Positions 28,786 through 36,907 of a stretch of 64,000 nt of DNA are shown here, piece after piece (within the stretch, counting starts at the first letter, position 1; each line of letters begins with the position of its first letter). This DNA comes from Microcella pacifica. GTDB taxonomy: Bacteria > Actinomycetota > Actinomycetes > Actinomycetales > Microbacteriaceae. A program made the position numbers and the translations under genes. Under the pieces are notes generated by a model. It did no database searches and was not told the DNA's origin. It saw only the letters and a list, made by a program, of their open reading frames with translations. The stretch spans positions 535-64,534 of the forward strand of contig NZ_VIKT02000001.1 of assembly GCF_009371975.2 (NCBI RefSeq), written 5' to 3'.

Positions 28786-28794
28786 GTCTGCCCC

Positions 28795-28800
28795 AGCCTA
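28795..28800 (-). promoter_or_regulatory. -10 box TAGGCT of prfB
   Basis: Nine-nt spacer to the ATG; short or no leader. Confidence 0.4.
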
Positions 28801-28832
28801 TCGCCGAGCTGGTGAGCCCCGTGCGGCGGCCT

Positions 28833-29714
28833 CTATCGCGACCCGCTATGCGTGGTGGCCGCCGTCGGGGCCGAGCCGCCCTCCGCCGCCGAGCCGGCGG
28901 CCGGCGCCGACTCGGCCGTCTCGAGCGGCATCTGCGCGGCCATCGCGACGGCCGGGTGAGCACCCGTCGGCGGCGTGGCCTCATCGGCCTTGACCATCTG
29001 ACTGCTCGCGGCAGGCACCTCGCTGAACGCCGTCGACGGCAGATCCTTCTCGTCTCCCACGATCGCCTCGACGATGCGCTGCGCGACGGCCGCCGGCTCC
29101 AGGCCGGTCGGGAACTTCGGCGTCTCGCCCGCGATCGGGTGGCGCGAGAGCTCGGTCTCCGTGTGGCCGGGGCGCGCATCGATGACGCGGATGCCCGACC
29201 GGCGCACCTCGCGGGCGGCGACCTGCACGTACGCGGCGAGGGCAGACTTGACGGCCGAGTAGGCGCCGATGCCGTTGGTGGGGTGCTCGCTCACCACTCC
29301 GCTGAGCGTGAGCACGAAGGGCTCGCGGCCCTGCTCGGCACTGTCGCGCAGGGAGGGGAGGGCGGCCCTGAGCATCCTCATAGGGGCGAGGGCGTTGATC
29401 TCCCACAGCGCCTCGATCGTGTCGTCGGCCGTATCGGCGAGCGCGCCGAAGGCGACCGCGCCCGCGGCGTTGACGATGCCGTCGAGCTGGCCGTGCGCCG
29501 TGACGGCCGTCGCCACGAGGGTGCGTGCGGCGCCCGGGTCGGTGAGGTCGGCGGGCACGAGCTGGCCGGGAATGCCGAGCGCTTCGAGGTCGGTCATCGA
29601 GCGCGCACTGAGGGTGAGGTGCGCGCCGGCGTCGGCGAGCTGGCGGGCCAGGTGGCGTCCGAGGCCGCCCGTCGCTCCGACGACGAGGATGGAGGATCCC
29701 TGCAGAGTGGTCAT
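28833..29714 (-). CDS. Short-chain dehydrogenase/reductase with disordered tail
   Basis: 293 residues. Classical SDR: cofactor loop VVGATGGLGRHLARQLA (about 11-27), NAAG-type VNAAGAVAFG, catalytic Ser in TLSGVVS and Y-x3-K in GAYSAVKSALAAY, then RVIDARPGHTETELS. Residues 235-293 form an Ala/Pro/Ser-rich extension that SDRs normally lack. Substrate unknown. TACCCT sits 6 nt before the ATG. It may be transcribed alone. Confidence 0.85.
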   Translation of the reverse strand: MTTLQGSSILVVGATGGLGRHLARQLADAGAHLTLSARSMTDLEALGIPGQLVPADLTDPGAARTLVATAVTAHGQLDGIVNAAGAVAFGALADTADDTIEALWEINALAPMRMLRAALPSLRDSAEQGREPFVLTLSGVVSEHPTNGIGAYSAVKSALAAYVQVAAREVRRSGIRVIDARPGHTETELSRHPIAGETPKFPTGLEPAAVAQRIVEAIVGDEKDLPSTAFSEVPAASSQMVKADEATPPTGAHPAVAMAAQMPLETAESAPAAGSAAEGGSAPTAATTHSGSR

Positions 29715-29720
29715 AGTCGA

Positions 29721-29726
29721 AGGGTA
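29721..29726 (-). promoter_or_regulatory. -10 box TACCCT of the SDR gene
   Basis: Six-nt spacer to ATG 29714; predicts a leaderless mRNA. Confidence 0.5.
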
Positions 29727-29803
29727 TGGCGACTCACTGGGAGCACGCAGACAACACTCAGACAGTGCGGTGAGTGCGGGGCAGGCTCAGTGTTCTTGAG
29801 ATA

Positions 29804-31171
29804 TCAGTGCTGCTGCATCTGCTCGATGTACTCGCGGATCGTCGGGACGCCTTCGAGCTTGGCGCGAAAGAACGTGTTGACGAGGTTGATGACGTGCGCG
29901 CGCGCGGCCTCGAGGTCGCTCGAGCGCCGCTCGCCCGCATCCTGGTCTTCGAGCGTTCGGCGCAGGGTCATGAGGGCAGCGACGATCTCCGCCTCTTCCT
30001 CGCCTTCGAGCTCGGCGATGACCTGCATGATGAGGGCGTCGGCCTGGTCGCGCACGGCATCGATGGGGATGCTCGTACCCGGCTGGGTGGCGTTGTCGAG
30101 CGTCGAGAGGAGCGACCAGACCTGATAGAGGATCGTCGCCGGCTCGTCGAAGAGCTCGCGCACGTAGGCGGCATCCACGTGGCGGCCGGAGAGCCGGAAG
30201 ATGTTGTACATGCGCTTGGCGGCCTTGCCGTAGTTGACCTGCTTCGTGAGGTACTTGCGCACCTCGCTCTCGAGCCGCTCGACGTACTCGTCGAGCGCGT
30301 CGTCGCTCACGAACTTCGCGACCTTCGCGAAGGTCGGCATGGCGTCGGCGTCGAGGTAGACCTCCTGGAAGTAGGCATCGAGGTAGCCGTCGAGGGGCAC
30401 GATCTCGCCGTCGGGCGCCTCCCACGTGACGTCGATGACATTGCTCGCGTTGGAGAGCGCCTTGCGCTCGGGGTCGGCCACGACCCAATCGAGCTTGCAC
30501 CAGCCGGGGTCGAGCGCGGCCTCGTGCCAGGTGAGCGTGCGGGTCGTGCCGTCGGCGAGGTCGAGCTGGATGCTCTGCGCCTCCACCTCCACGGGAGTCC
30601 ACGTGATCGGCGTGCCCTTCTTGCGCGACTGGCCGCCGTGCTCGCAGTTCTCGGGGTAGTTGCCGAGCTTGGCTTCGAGGAACTGGAAGGGGTCGCCGGT
30701 CGCCGTGCGGCGAGCAGCGTCGCGCATGAGGTCGGCCATGATGCGGCACGCCTCCTCGCGCGTGTCTGCCTTGATGTTGAGCCGCTGGAAGTAGTCGCAA
30801 TCGCCGGGGAAGGACTGGATCTTCGACTGCGCGGCCGAGCCGCTCAGGGCAAGGGCGCTCTCGGCGACCGCGGGCGGGCCCGTGACCTCGACGATCGCGC
30901 CGATGCGGCGGAACCGTTCGAGGTCGCGCGGCGTGAAGTCGAGCATGCTCACGCGGTGGCCGAAGGTGCCGCTCTCGTGAGAGACGATGTGGTCGTCGCT
31001 CGCGGCGTCGGCGGCGATGGCGGCGAGCCACTGCAGCGCGCCCTCTTCGTCGAGCTGAACACCGAGGCGCTGGGCCGACTCGATGATGCTGGCCAGGTCG
31101 TCGTCAGGCGCGTTGCCGGGGTACTGACCGGTGTCGGGAGTGGGGGCGTCGGCGGGGGCTGCGGAGCTCAT
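29804..31171 (-). CDS. Uncharacterised protein with nucleotidyltransferase-like motif pattern
   Basis: 455 residues; I do not recognise the family. It has a pattern that fits the polymerase-beta nucleotidyltransferase fold: ALSGS (Gly 111, Ser 112), then FPGDCDYFQRL with Asp 124 and Asp 126, and a later candidate third carboxylate in GWCKLDWVV (Asp 228). The C-terminal 200 residues are helical and charged. The N-terminal 25 residues are low complexity. Start 31171 is preferred over 31210 because GAGAGGT lies upstream. It follows a DEDDh exonuclease gene by 42 nt in one unit, so an RNA- or DNA-end role is a reasonable guess. The transferase call is inference only. Confidence 0.5.
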   Translation of the reverse strand: MSSAAPADAPTPDTGQYPGNAPDDDLASIIESAQRLGVQLDEEGALQWLAAIAADAASDDHIVSHESGTFGHRVSMLDFTPRDLERFRRIGAIVEVTGPPAVAESALALSGSAAQSKIQSFPGDCDYFQRLNIKADTREEACRIMADLMRDAARRTATGDPFQFLEAKLGNYPENCEHGGQSRKKGTPITWTPVEVEAQSIQLDLADGTTRTLTWHEAALDPGWCKLDWVVADPERKALSNASNVIDVTWEAPDGEIVPLDGYLDAYFQEVYLDADAMPTFAKVAKFVSDDALDEYVERLESEVRKYLTKQVNYGKAAKRMYNIFRLSGRHVDAAYVRELFDEPATILYQVWSLLSTLDNATQPGTSIPIDAVRDQADALIMQVIAELEGEEEAEIVAALMTLRRTLEDQDAGERRSSDLEAARAHVINLVNTFFRAKLEGVPTIREYIEQMQQH

Positions 31172-31213
31172 CGGTGAGACCTCTCGGGTAGCGCGCGCGG
31201 CGGCCCGCACGCT

Positions 31214-31780
31214 TCAGGCGCCCGCGGAGCGCTCCTGCTGCTCGGCCCGGATGGCCCGGAACAGGGTCGCCTGATCGCGTGCGTCGTCGAGTGCATTATG
31301 CGTCAGGACCATCTTCAGGCGATAGTGCTCGGCCACGCGGTGCAGGCTCGTCTCGCCCCACGGCGCGCCCGTCACGCCTGCGAAGAAGGCCTTGACGTCG
31401 AGCGCCGCGTGCCCGAGCGGGTTGCGGCCGAGGTAGCGGTGGAAGTAGTCGGCGACGAACATCCAGTCGAAGGGGGCGTTGAAGCCGACCAGGAGCGGCT
31501 GAGTGTGGGGCGGGGTCACGGCGCCGATCCAGTCGGCGAACGCGGTCATCGCCTCGCGGGGCGGGGTTCCGGATGCTCGGAGCCCGTCGAGCGTGAAGCC
31601 GCCGATGCTCATCGCCGCGTCGTCCACCTTCTCGCGGTCGGGCTGCAGCTCGACGTAGAACGCCTGCTCGGGGTCGTCGACGAGGCACGCGCCGAGCGAG
31701 AGCATCGCGTAGTCGCTCGGGCTCGGCCCCGCGGCCTCGATGTCGACGGAGATGAGGGTGACGGGTCGAGGGTCGGGCAT
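31214..31780 (-). CDS. DEDDh-family 3'-5' exonuclease
   Basis: 188 residues. All DEDDh elements are visible: Exo I SVDIEAAG (Asp 13, Glu 15), Exo II VGFNAPFDWMFV (Asp 105), Exo III HNALDDARDQA (His 161, Asp 166). Compact size like RNase T or oligoribonuclease-type enzymes, with no extra domain. TAGCGT lies 6 nt before the ATG. First gene of a two-gene unit with the uncharacterised protein downstream. DNA versus RNA substrate cannot be told. Confidence 0.85.
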   Translation of the reverse strand: MPDPRPVTLISVDIEAAGPSPSDYAMLSLGACLVDDPEQAFYVELQPDREKVDDAAMSIGGFTLDGLRASGTPPREAMTAFADWIGAVTPPHTQPLLVGFNAPFDWMFVADYFHRYLGRNPLGHAALDVKAFFAGVTGAPWGETSLHRVAEHYRLKMVLTHNALDDARDQATLFRAIRAEQQERSAGA

Positions 31781-31786
31781 GGTTCC

Positions 31787-31792
31787 ACGCTA
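31787..31792 (-). promoter_or_regulatory. -10 box TAGCGT of the exonuclease operon
   Basis: Six-nt spacer to ATG 31780; leaderless start. Confidence 0.55.
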
Positions 31793-31801
31793 GACCGTGC
31801 G

Positions 31802-31832
31802 GCGCCTTCCACAACTTCGGAGTGGAAGGCGC
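31802..31832 (-). terminator. Strong hairpin between the Tad minor-protein operon and the exonuclease gene
   Basis: GCGCCTTCCAC (31802-31812) and GTGGAAGGCGC (31822-31832) form a perfect 11-bp stem with a 9-nt loop, about 50 nt past the TadG-like stop. There is no T-run, so it may act as an actinobacterial-type terminator or an RNA stabiliser. Confidence 0.55.
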
Positions 31833-31882
31833 GCGGGGGCAAGGCCGGCCGGCAGCCTCAAGCTTGCGTCGACGAGCGTCCG

Positions 31883-32359
31883 TCAGCCGAAGACGCTGCG
31901 CGCCGTCGCCGTGACCTCGAGACGCAGGCCCTCCGGCACGAAGAGGGTGAGCGCGGGCGGGCGCCAGTAGCTCGAGAGCGTTACGCGCGCGCTCAGCCCG
32001 TCGGGGGTCGTCGCTGACTCGAGCTCGAGGCCCTCGAACGAGCTCGTCGGGGCGGCCGAGAGATAGGCGACCACGTCGGCGCGGACGCGAGAGTCGGTGA
32101 GGCGGGGTCGCAGCACCTCCCCCTCGCGCACGGTCACGTCGTCGAGGTCGAACGACTCGGCTCCGACGAGCGCTGCGCCGTCGGCGAGCGTGAACAGGCG
32201 CGTGCGCTCGAGGTACAGCGCCGTCGCCGCCGTGACGAGCAGCACGACGACGAGCGCGAGGCCCGCGTAGCCGATGACGAGCGGCAACGTCGAGCCGCGA
32301 TCGTCGTGCAGGTCACGTCGCGAGCGTCGCGAGGTCGCACGCCACCCCACGCCGGTCAC
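31883..32359 (-). CDS. TadG-like/secretion-associated pilus protein (Rv3660c-region type)
   Basis: 158 residues, GTG start overlapping the upstream TadE stop (GTGA). A basic N-terminus and DDRGSTLPLVIGYAGLALVVVLL, a prepilin-like membrane segment with VERT-type LYLERTRLFTLADGAAL, are typical of the helicase/secretion neighbourhood TadE-TadE-TadG triplet. The rest is an exported beta-rich domain. Last gene of the minor pilin-like operon. Confidence 0.7.
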   Translation of the reverse strand: MTGVGWRATSRRSRRDLHDDRGSTLPLVIGYAGLALVVVLLVTAATALYLERTRLFTLADGAALVGAESFDLDDVTVREGEVLRPRLTDSRVRADVVAYLSAAPTSSFEGLELESATTPDGLSARVTLSSYWRPPALTLFVPEGLRLEVTATARSVFG

Positions 32360-32856
32360 CGCGCGCCCCAGAACCGCGAGACCTGCTGCGTCGCGCTCGC
32401 GTCGATAGGCACCGAGAGCGGCCCGCCGAACTCGACGACGGGCGGCAGGAGCGGCAGCGGAACGCGAACGCTCACCTCCACGGTCACCCACCCCCGGCGC
32501 GTGTGGCACTGCGTGGGCACGGGCGAGCACCGGATGCTCAGGGCCACGTCGCTCGCCTGCACTCCGTGGTCGGCCAGGGCCAGGGCGAGGGCTCGCTCGG
32601 CCGCCGCGCTGCCCGCGGGCGTCGACTCGGCCTGCACGAACACGCGCGCCGCCTGCCGCGCGGCTCCCTCCGCGGCGAGCGCCGCCGACTGGATGGCGCC
32701 GAGCGCGAGCACCAGGTAGATGAGCGGCACGAGCAGCAGCATTCCGGCGGTGAGGAACTCGAGGGACGCCGATCCGCGGTCGTCGGCGGCGCGCGTGCCT
32801 CTCAGGCGCGACTGCGCCGGGCGACGACGCTCAGCGCAGCGGTTCGAGCGCGGCAC
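32356..32856 (-). CDS. TadE-family pilus assembly protein
   Basis: 166 residues. DDRGSASLEFLTAGMLLLVPL (about 26-46) is the TadE-type pseudopilin segment with the conserved Glu five residues after Gly. A Cys pair in SIRCSPVPTQCH may form a disulfide outside. GTG start with GGAGG upstream; it overlaps the previous gene by 26 nt. Confidence 0.75.
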   Translation of the reverse strand: MPRSNRCAERRRPAQSRLRGTRAADDRGSASLEFLTAGMLLLVPLIYLVLALGAIQSAALAAEGAARQAARVFVQAESTPAGSAAAERALALALADHGVQASDVALSIRCSPVPTQCHTRRGWVTVEVSVRVPLPLLPPVVEFGGPLSVPIDASATQQVSRFWGAR

Positions 32857-33241
32857 GCCCGCTCACCTCCAACCCGCGGTCGAGCCCCGCGAGCCCGAGG
32901 AGGGGCAGCGGGGAGCGCACCGTCACGACGACGACCGAGTGGCCCTCGTAGCTGCCGAAGCCGGCCGAGATGTCAGCTGCATAGGACTCCCCGACGGCCG
33001 TCGCGATGAGGTCGCGACTGCGCTCCACCCCGGCAGCGAGGCTGCTGTCGGCGAGCGCCGCGTGCCGGGCGCCCTCCGCCGCCGCATCGATGAGAGTCGA
33101 CCGCACGTGGAGGGCGAGAGCGAGCTGCAGCACCGAGACGGTCACGAGGGTGAGCAGGGCGCCGACGAGGACGAACTCGACGGGCGCCGAACCTCGGTCG
33201 TGCGGGTATCGGCGAGTGACACGTCGGCAGAGCATCCTCAT
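32831..33241 (-). CDS. TadE-family pilus assembly protein
   Basis: 136 residues. HDRGSAPVEFVLVGALLTLVTV (about 14-35) is the TadE segment with Gly-Ser and Glu in prepilin-like spacing; the remainder is a small extracellular domain. First of three overlapping minor pilus genes. The four-codon-earlier or two-codon-later ATG (33235) cannot be separated. Confidence 0.75.
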   Translation of the reverse strand: MRMLCRRVTRRYPHDRGSAPVEFVLVGALLTLVTVSVLQLALALHVRSTLIDAAAEGARHAALADSSLAAGVERSRDLIATAVGESYAADISAGFGSYEGHSVVVVTVRSPLPLLGLAGLDRGLEVSGRAALEPLR

Positions 33242-33253
33242 GCGGCACCCCGG

Positions 33254-33259
33254 TACTCT
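33254..33259 (+). promoter_or_regulatory. -10 box TACTCT of the GNAT gene
   Basis: Initiation about 7 nt downstream would leave a leader of about 30 nt before ATG 33295. It lies in the short divergent gap with TadE. Confidence 0.35.
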
Positions 33260-33294
33260 GGAGTGTCCTCCCCCGCACGCACTGAACGGAACTG

Positions 33295-33807
33295 ATGATG
33301 ACTGAGCCCACTTTTACGATCCGCGGAGCCACCGAGGACGACTACGAGGGCGTGCACGCGATCCTCACCAGCCCCCACATCATGCAGGGGACCCTGCGGG
33401 TGCCCCTCGCGAGCACGGACTACTCGAAGGCCCGCCTCTCGCCGCGCAACGGCGTGCACCAGATCGTCGCGGTCGACAACGAGACGGAGGAGATCGTCGG
33501 ATTCGGCGAACTCATCACCACCCCCGACGAGCCGCGCGCCCGTCACGCCGGCGAGATCGACCTCGTCGCGGTGAGCGAGGACTCGCAGAGCCAGGGAGTC
33601 GGCTCGGCGCTCATGGACTCCATGATCGATCTTGCCGACAACTGGCTCGACCTCAAGCGCCTCTCCCTCATCGCCTTCGTCGGCAACGACCGCGCGATCG
33701 CCCTCTACGAGCGCCTCGGCTTCGAGCGCGAAGGCATCATGCGCCGCGTCGGCTACGGCGACGGCGACTGGATGGACGCCGTCATGATGGCGCGCTTGCG
33801 CGACTGA
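33295..33807 (+). CDS. GNAT-family N-acetyltransferase
   Basis: 170 residues. Acetyl-CoA loop motif A reads VSEDSQSQGVGSALMDSMIDLA (about 99-120), followed by LSLIAFVGNDRAIALYERLGFEREG, the RimJ/RimL-like C-terminal strand-helix. Acceptor unknown. It is a plus-strand gene lying between Tad genes of the opposite strand. Confidence 0.85.
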   Translation: MMTEPTFTIRGATEDDYEGVHAILTSPHIMQGTLRVPLASTDYSKARLSPRNGVHQIVAVDNETEEIVGFGELITTPDEPRARHAGEIDLVAVSEDSQSQGVGSALMDSMIDLADNWLDLKRLSLIAFVGNDRAIALYERLGFEREGIMRRVGYGDGDWMDAVMMARLRD

Positions 33808-33833
33808 CGCGCCCGCGACCCACCACGGGCGCG
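33808..33833. terminator. Bidirectional hairpin between the GNAT gene and the pilin gene
   Basis: CGCGCCCG and CGGGCGCG form a perfect 8-bp GC stem with a 10-nt loop directly after the GNAT stop, between convergent genes. Confidence 0.5.
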
Positions 33834-33865
33834 CGGCGCTCCGCGCCGAAGGGCCGGCGTACACG

Positions 33866-34060
33866 CTAGAACGCGGTGACCCGGTCGATCGCCTGCTGGA
33901 ACACTCCCTGCAGCGCCGGCCCCGCAAGGGCCCAGATGAGGATGACGAGCCCCGCTGTCATGAGGGTGATGAGCACCCAGCCGGGCACATCCCCCCGCTC
34001 CTCGAAGCGGAATCGCCGAGCAGTGCGGCGCGCGAGCTGGCGCAGTGTCGAAGACGTCAT
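33866..34060 (-). CDS. Flp/Tad-type pilin-like small membrane protein
   Basis: 64 residues: a basic N-terminus (RQLARRTARRFRFEERG) then one hydrophobic helix VPGWVLITLMTAGLVILIWALAG. Size, charge and position beside Tad genes fit an Flp-type IVb pilin. The usual Glu at position +5 after the cleavage Gly is not present (Trp instead), so processing by a prepilin peptidase is uncertain. It is the only pilin candidate in the window. Confidence 0.6.
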   Translation of the reverse strand: MTSSTLRQLARRTARRFRFEERGDVPGWVLITLMTAGLVILIWALAGPALQGVFQQAIDRVTAF

Positions 34061-34176
34061 GCCGCGATTGTGCCGCCCACTCGCGCCGCGCCGCAGTCAT
34101 CATCCACAGGCCCCCACACCTGGCAACTCGGCGCGGCGGGCTTGCGCTTCGCGCGCCGCTGGGTGAGCGTTGGCTC

Positions 34177-35049
34177 ATGAGCAAGAAGAGCCACGAGCAG
34201 CACCAGAAGGAGCAGCAGGAGCGCCTCGCCGAGCTCGGGGACAACGACGAGCCCGTCGAGGAGGAGATCGAGGCGACGTTCGACGCGACCGTCGAGGAGG
34301 GCGCCCAGAGGCTGCAGCGCACCTTCCCCGACATGCTCATCACGGGCTTCTTCGGAGGCCTCGAGGTGGGGCTCGGCGTCATGGCCTACCTGCTCGTGCT
34401 GCACGAGACCGGCAACCACCTGCTCGCCGGCCTCGCCTTCAGCATCGGGTTCATCGCCCTGCTGCTCGCCCACAGCGAGCTGTTCACCGAGAACTTCCTC
34501 ATGCCCATCGCGGCGGTCATCGCCCGAGAGGCGTCCGTCAAGCGCCTGCTCATGCTGTGGGGCGGCACCCTCCTCGCCAACCTCGCGGGCGGCTGGCTGT
34601 TCATGGGGCTCCTCACCCTGGCCTTCCCTGCCTGGCACACCCTCCTCATCGACACGGCGCGCGAGTTCGTCGAGTCGCCACTGAGCCTCGAGACGGCCGC
34701 GCTCGCCATTCTCGGCGGCAGCACCATCACGCTCATGACCCGCATGCACCAGGGCACCGACTCCGACGTCGCCAAGATCATCGCCTCGGTCGGCGCGGCC
34801 TTCCTCCTCGCGGGCATCCCGCTGTACCACTCGGTGCTCGACTCGCTCCTCATCTTCGGCGCCATCCAGGCGGGAGCCGACTTCGGCTACCTCGACTGGC
34901 TCGCCTGGTTCTGGTACACGCTGCTGCTCAACGTGCTCGGCGGGGTTCTCCTGGTGACCGCTCTGCGCCTGCTGCGCACGAAACCCCTCGTCGAGAAGCG
35001 GCGCGCGCAGTCACCGGAGGATCCCGATGAACCGCACGGCGACCACTGA
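34177..35049 (+). CDS. Formate/nitrite transporter (FNT) family channel
   Basis: 290 residues. Six membrane segments typical of FNT pentameric anion channels: FFGGLEVGLGVMAYLLVL, IALLLAHSELFTENF, WGGTLLANLAGGWLFMGLL, TLMTRMHQGTDSDVAKIIA, LYHSVLDSLLIFGA and a last helix near the C-terminus. A charged, mostly acidic N-terminal extension of about 45 residues is unusual. Start 34177 fits the N-terminus of relatives; the longer frame to 34045 has no ribosome-binding site. Substrate could be formate, nitrite or another small anion. Confidence 0.82.
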   Translation: MSKKSHEQHQKEQQERLAELGDNDEPVEEEIEATFDATVEEGAQRLQRTFPDMLITGFFGGLEVGLGVMAYLLVLHETGNHLLAGLAFSIGFIALLLAHSELFTENFLMPIAAVIAREASVKRLLMLWGGTLLANLAGGWLFMGLLTLAFPAWHTLLIDTAREFVESPLSLETAALAILGGSTITLMTRMHQGTDSDVAKIIASVGAAFLLAGIPLYHSVLDSLLIFGAIQAGADFGYLDWLAWFWYTLLLNVLGGVLLVTALRLLRTKPLVEKRRAQSPEDPDEPHGDH

Positions 35050-35121
35050 CCGGGCGAGAATCGAGAGGATGCTGAGCACGAGCTGGTCGCGGGCACGCGC
35101 CGCGCGCGGCATGCTGGAGGA

Positions 35122-36879
35122 GTGACCGACACTCGAGCCCCCGCGACCGTGTCGCTCGAGCGCCTGCGCGCCTCGCTCGCCGACGCGGGCCTCACCCTGC
35201 CGCTCGAGGGGGTCACCGAGCAGCGGGAGGCCGCGGCCGCGGCGGTGCGGCAGATCGACGACTACATCCGGCCGCGGCTCGCCGACCTCGATGCGCCGCT
35301 GCTCGCGGTCGTCGGCGGCTCGACCGGCTCGGGCAAGTCGACGATCGTCAACGCGCTGCTCGGGGTGGCGACGACCCGCGTCGGCGTCATTCGCCCGACG
35401 ACGCGGCAGCCGATCCTCGTGCACTCCCCCGTCGATGCCGGCTGGTTCGCGAGCGACCGCATCCTTCCCGGGCTCGCGCGCGTGCGCGGTCGGGTGAGCG
35501 CGCCCGGCACCGCCGCGAGCGCCGCGGGCGACACGCCCGAGGCCGCGCGCATCAGCGAGCTCATGCTGCTCGAGCACGAAGCCGTGCCGCGCTCGCTCGC
35601 GATCATCGACGCGCCCGACATCGACTCAGTCGCCGACGAGAACCGCGCCCTCGCCGCGCAGCTGCTTGCCGCCGCCGACCTGTGGCTCTTCGTCACGACC
35701 GCCAACCGCTACGCCGACGCTGTGCCGTGGCGCCTGCTCGAGGGCGCCGCCGCGCGCAGCATCACGGTCGGCGTCGTGCTCAACCGCGTGCCGCCGGGAG
35801 CGGCCGACGAGGTGCTGCCCGACCTGCAGTCGATGCTCGCCGAGCGCGGCCTCGCCGACGCACCCGTCTTCACGATCGAGGAGCAGCGGCTCGACGAGCT
35901 CGGCATGCTGCCCGCGACTGCGGTCGCCGGCCCGCGCGACTGGCTAGAGGGCATTGCGGGAGACCGCGCATCCCGAGCCCGCATCGCCGCACGCACGCTG
36001 GGCGGCGCCATCACCGACCTCGACCGTCGCGTGGCCCACATCGCGGATGCCCGGCAACAGCAGCTCGACTGGCTCGACGGTGCCGAAGCCGCCGTCGACG
36101 CGCACTACCAGGCGGCGATCGACGCGGTCGACGCCGCGACGCAGGACGGCGCACTGCTGCGCGGCGAGGTGCTCGCGCGCTGGCAAGACTTTGTCGGCAC
36201 CTCCGACGTGTTCCGCAAGATCGAGTCGTGGTACTCCCGCACCCGCGACAGTGTCACGGCGTGGATCAGCGGCAAGCCGAGCCCCGTCGTCGAGGTCGAG
36301 ACGAAGATCGAGAGCGGCCTGCAGGCGGTCATCCTCGACCAGGCGGGGCGCGCCGCCGCGGCGGCGTGGGCCGACCTCGAACGCACAGGACCCGGCCGCG
36401 GCATCGCCGAGCAGAACCCGCACCTCGCCGCCGAAAGCCCCGAGCTGCGCGCGAAGGCTTCTGCGATGATCCGCGAGTGGCAGGGCGCCCTCATGCAGCT
36501 CATCCACGACAACGCGGGCAACAAGCGCATCCGCGCCCGCGTGCTCTCCCTCGGGCTCAACGTCGTAACCGTCGCCCTCATGATCGTCGTGTTCGCCTCG
36601 ACCGGCGGGCTCACGGGTGGCGAGCTCGCCATCGCGGGCGGCTCGGCCGTGCTCGGCCAGAAACTGCTCGAGACGATTTTCGGCGAGGATGCCGTGCGCC
36701 GCCTCGCCGCCGAGGCTCGGCTCGACCTTCAGAAGCGACTCGAGGCCCTCTTCGACTCCGAGGCCGACCGGCTGAGCACCGCGCTCGAACCGCTGCGCTT
36801 CGGGTCGGCGCCCGGCGCCCTGCGCCGCGAGTCTCAGGCGCTCCTCGACGACGTGGCGCGCGCGGCGGTCGAGGCGTGA
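35122..36879 (+). CDS. Dynamin-like GTPase, first of a pair
   Basis: 585 residues. P-loop AVVGGSTGSGKSTIVNALLG (about 57-76), switch region RPTTRQP, G3-like DAPDIDSV and G4-like NRVPPG. A helical stalk follows, with a hydrophobic hairpin VVTVALMIVVFASTGG...GGSAVLGQKLLE near 475-515, and a coiled C-terminus. Bacterial dynamin-like proteins remodel membranes; in Streptomyces a pair (DynA/DynB) works at sporulation septa. GTG start: GGAGGA directly abuts it, closer than normal. Often mislabelled as ABC transporter. Confidence 0.8.
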   Translation: MTDTRAPATVSLERLRASLADAGLTLPLEGVTEQREAAAAAVRQIDDYIRPRLADLDAPLLAVVGGSTGSGKSTIVNALLGVATTRVGVIRPTTRQPILVHSPVDAGWFASDRILPGLARVRGRVSAPGTAASAAGDTPEAARISELMLLEHEAVPRSLAIIDAPDIDSVADENRALAAQLLAAADLWLFVTTANRYADAVPWRLLEGAAARSITVGVVLNRVPPGAADEVLPDLQSMLAERGLADAPVFTIEEQRLDELGMLPATAVAGPRDWLEGIAGDRASRARIAARTLGGAITDLDRRVAHIADARQQQLDWLDGAEAAVDAHYQAAIDAVDAATQDGALLRGEVLARWQDFVGTSDVFRKIESWYSRTRDSVTAWISGKPSPVVEVETKIESGLQAVILDQAGRAAAAAWADLERTGPGRGIAEQNPHLAAESPELRAKASAMIREWQGALMQLIHDNAGNKRIRARVLSLGLNVVTVALMIVVFASTGGLTGGELAIAGGSAVLGQKLLETIFGEDAVRRLAAEARLDLQKRLEALFDSEADRLSTALEPLRFGSAPGALRRESQALLDDVARAAVEA

Positions 36880-36907
36880 GCGCCTCGCTGAACGACGGGG
36901 CCGCGTC

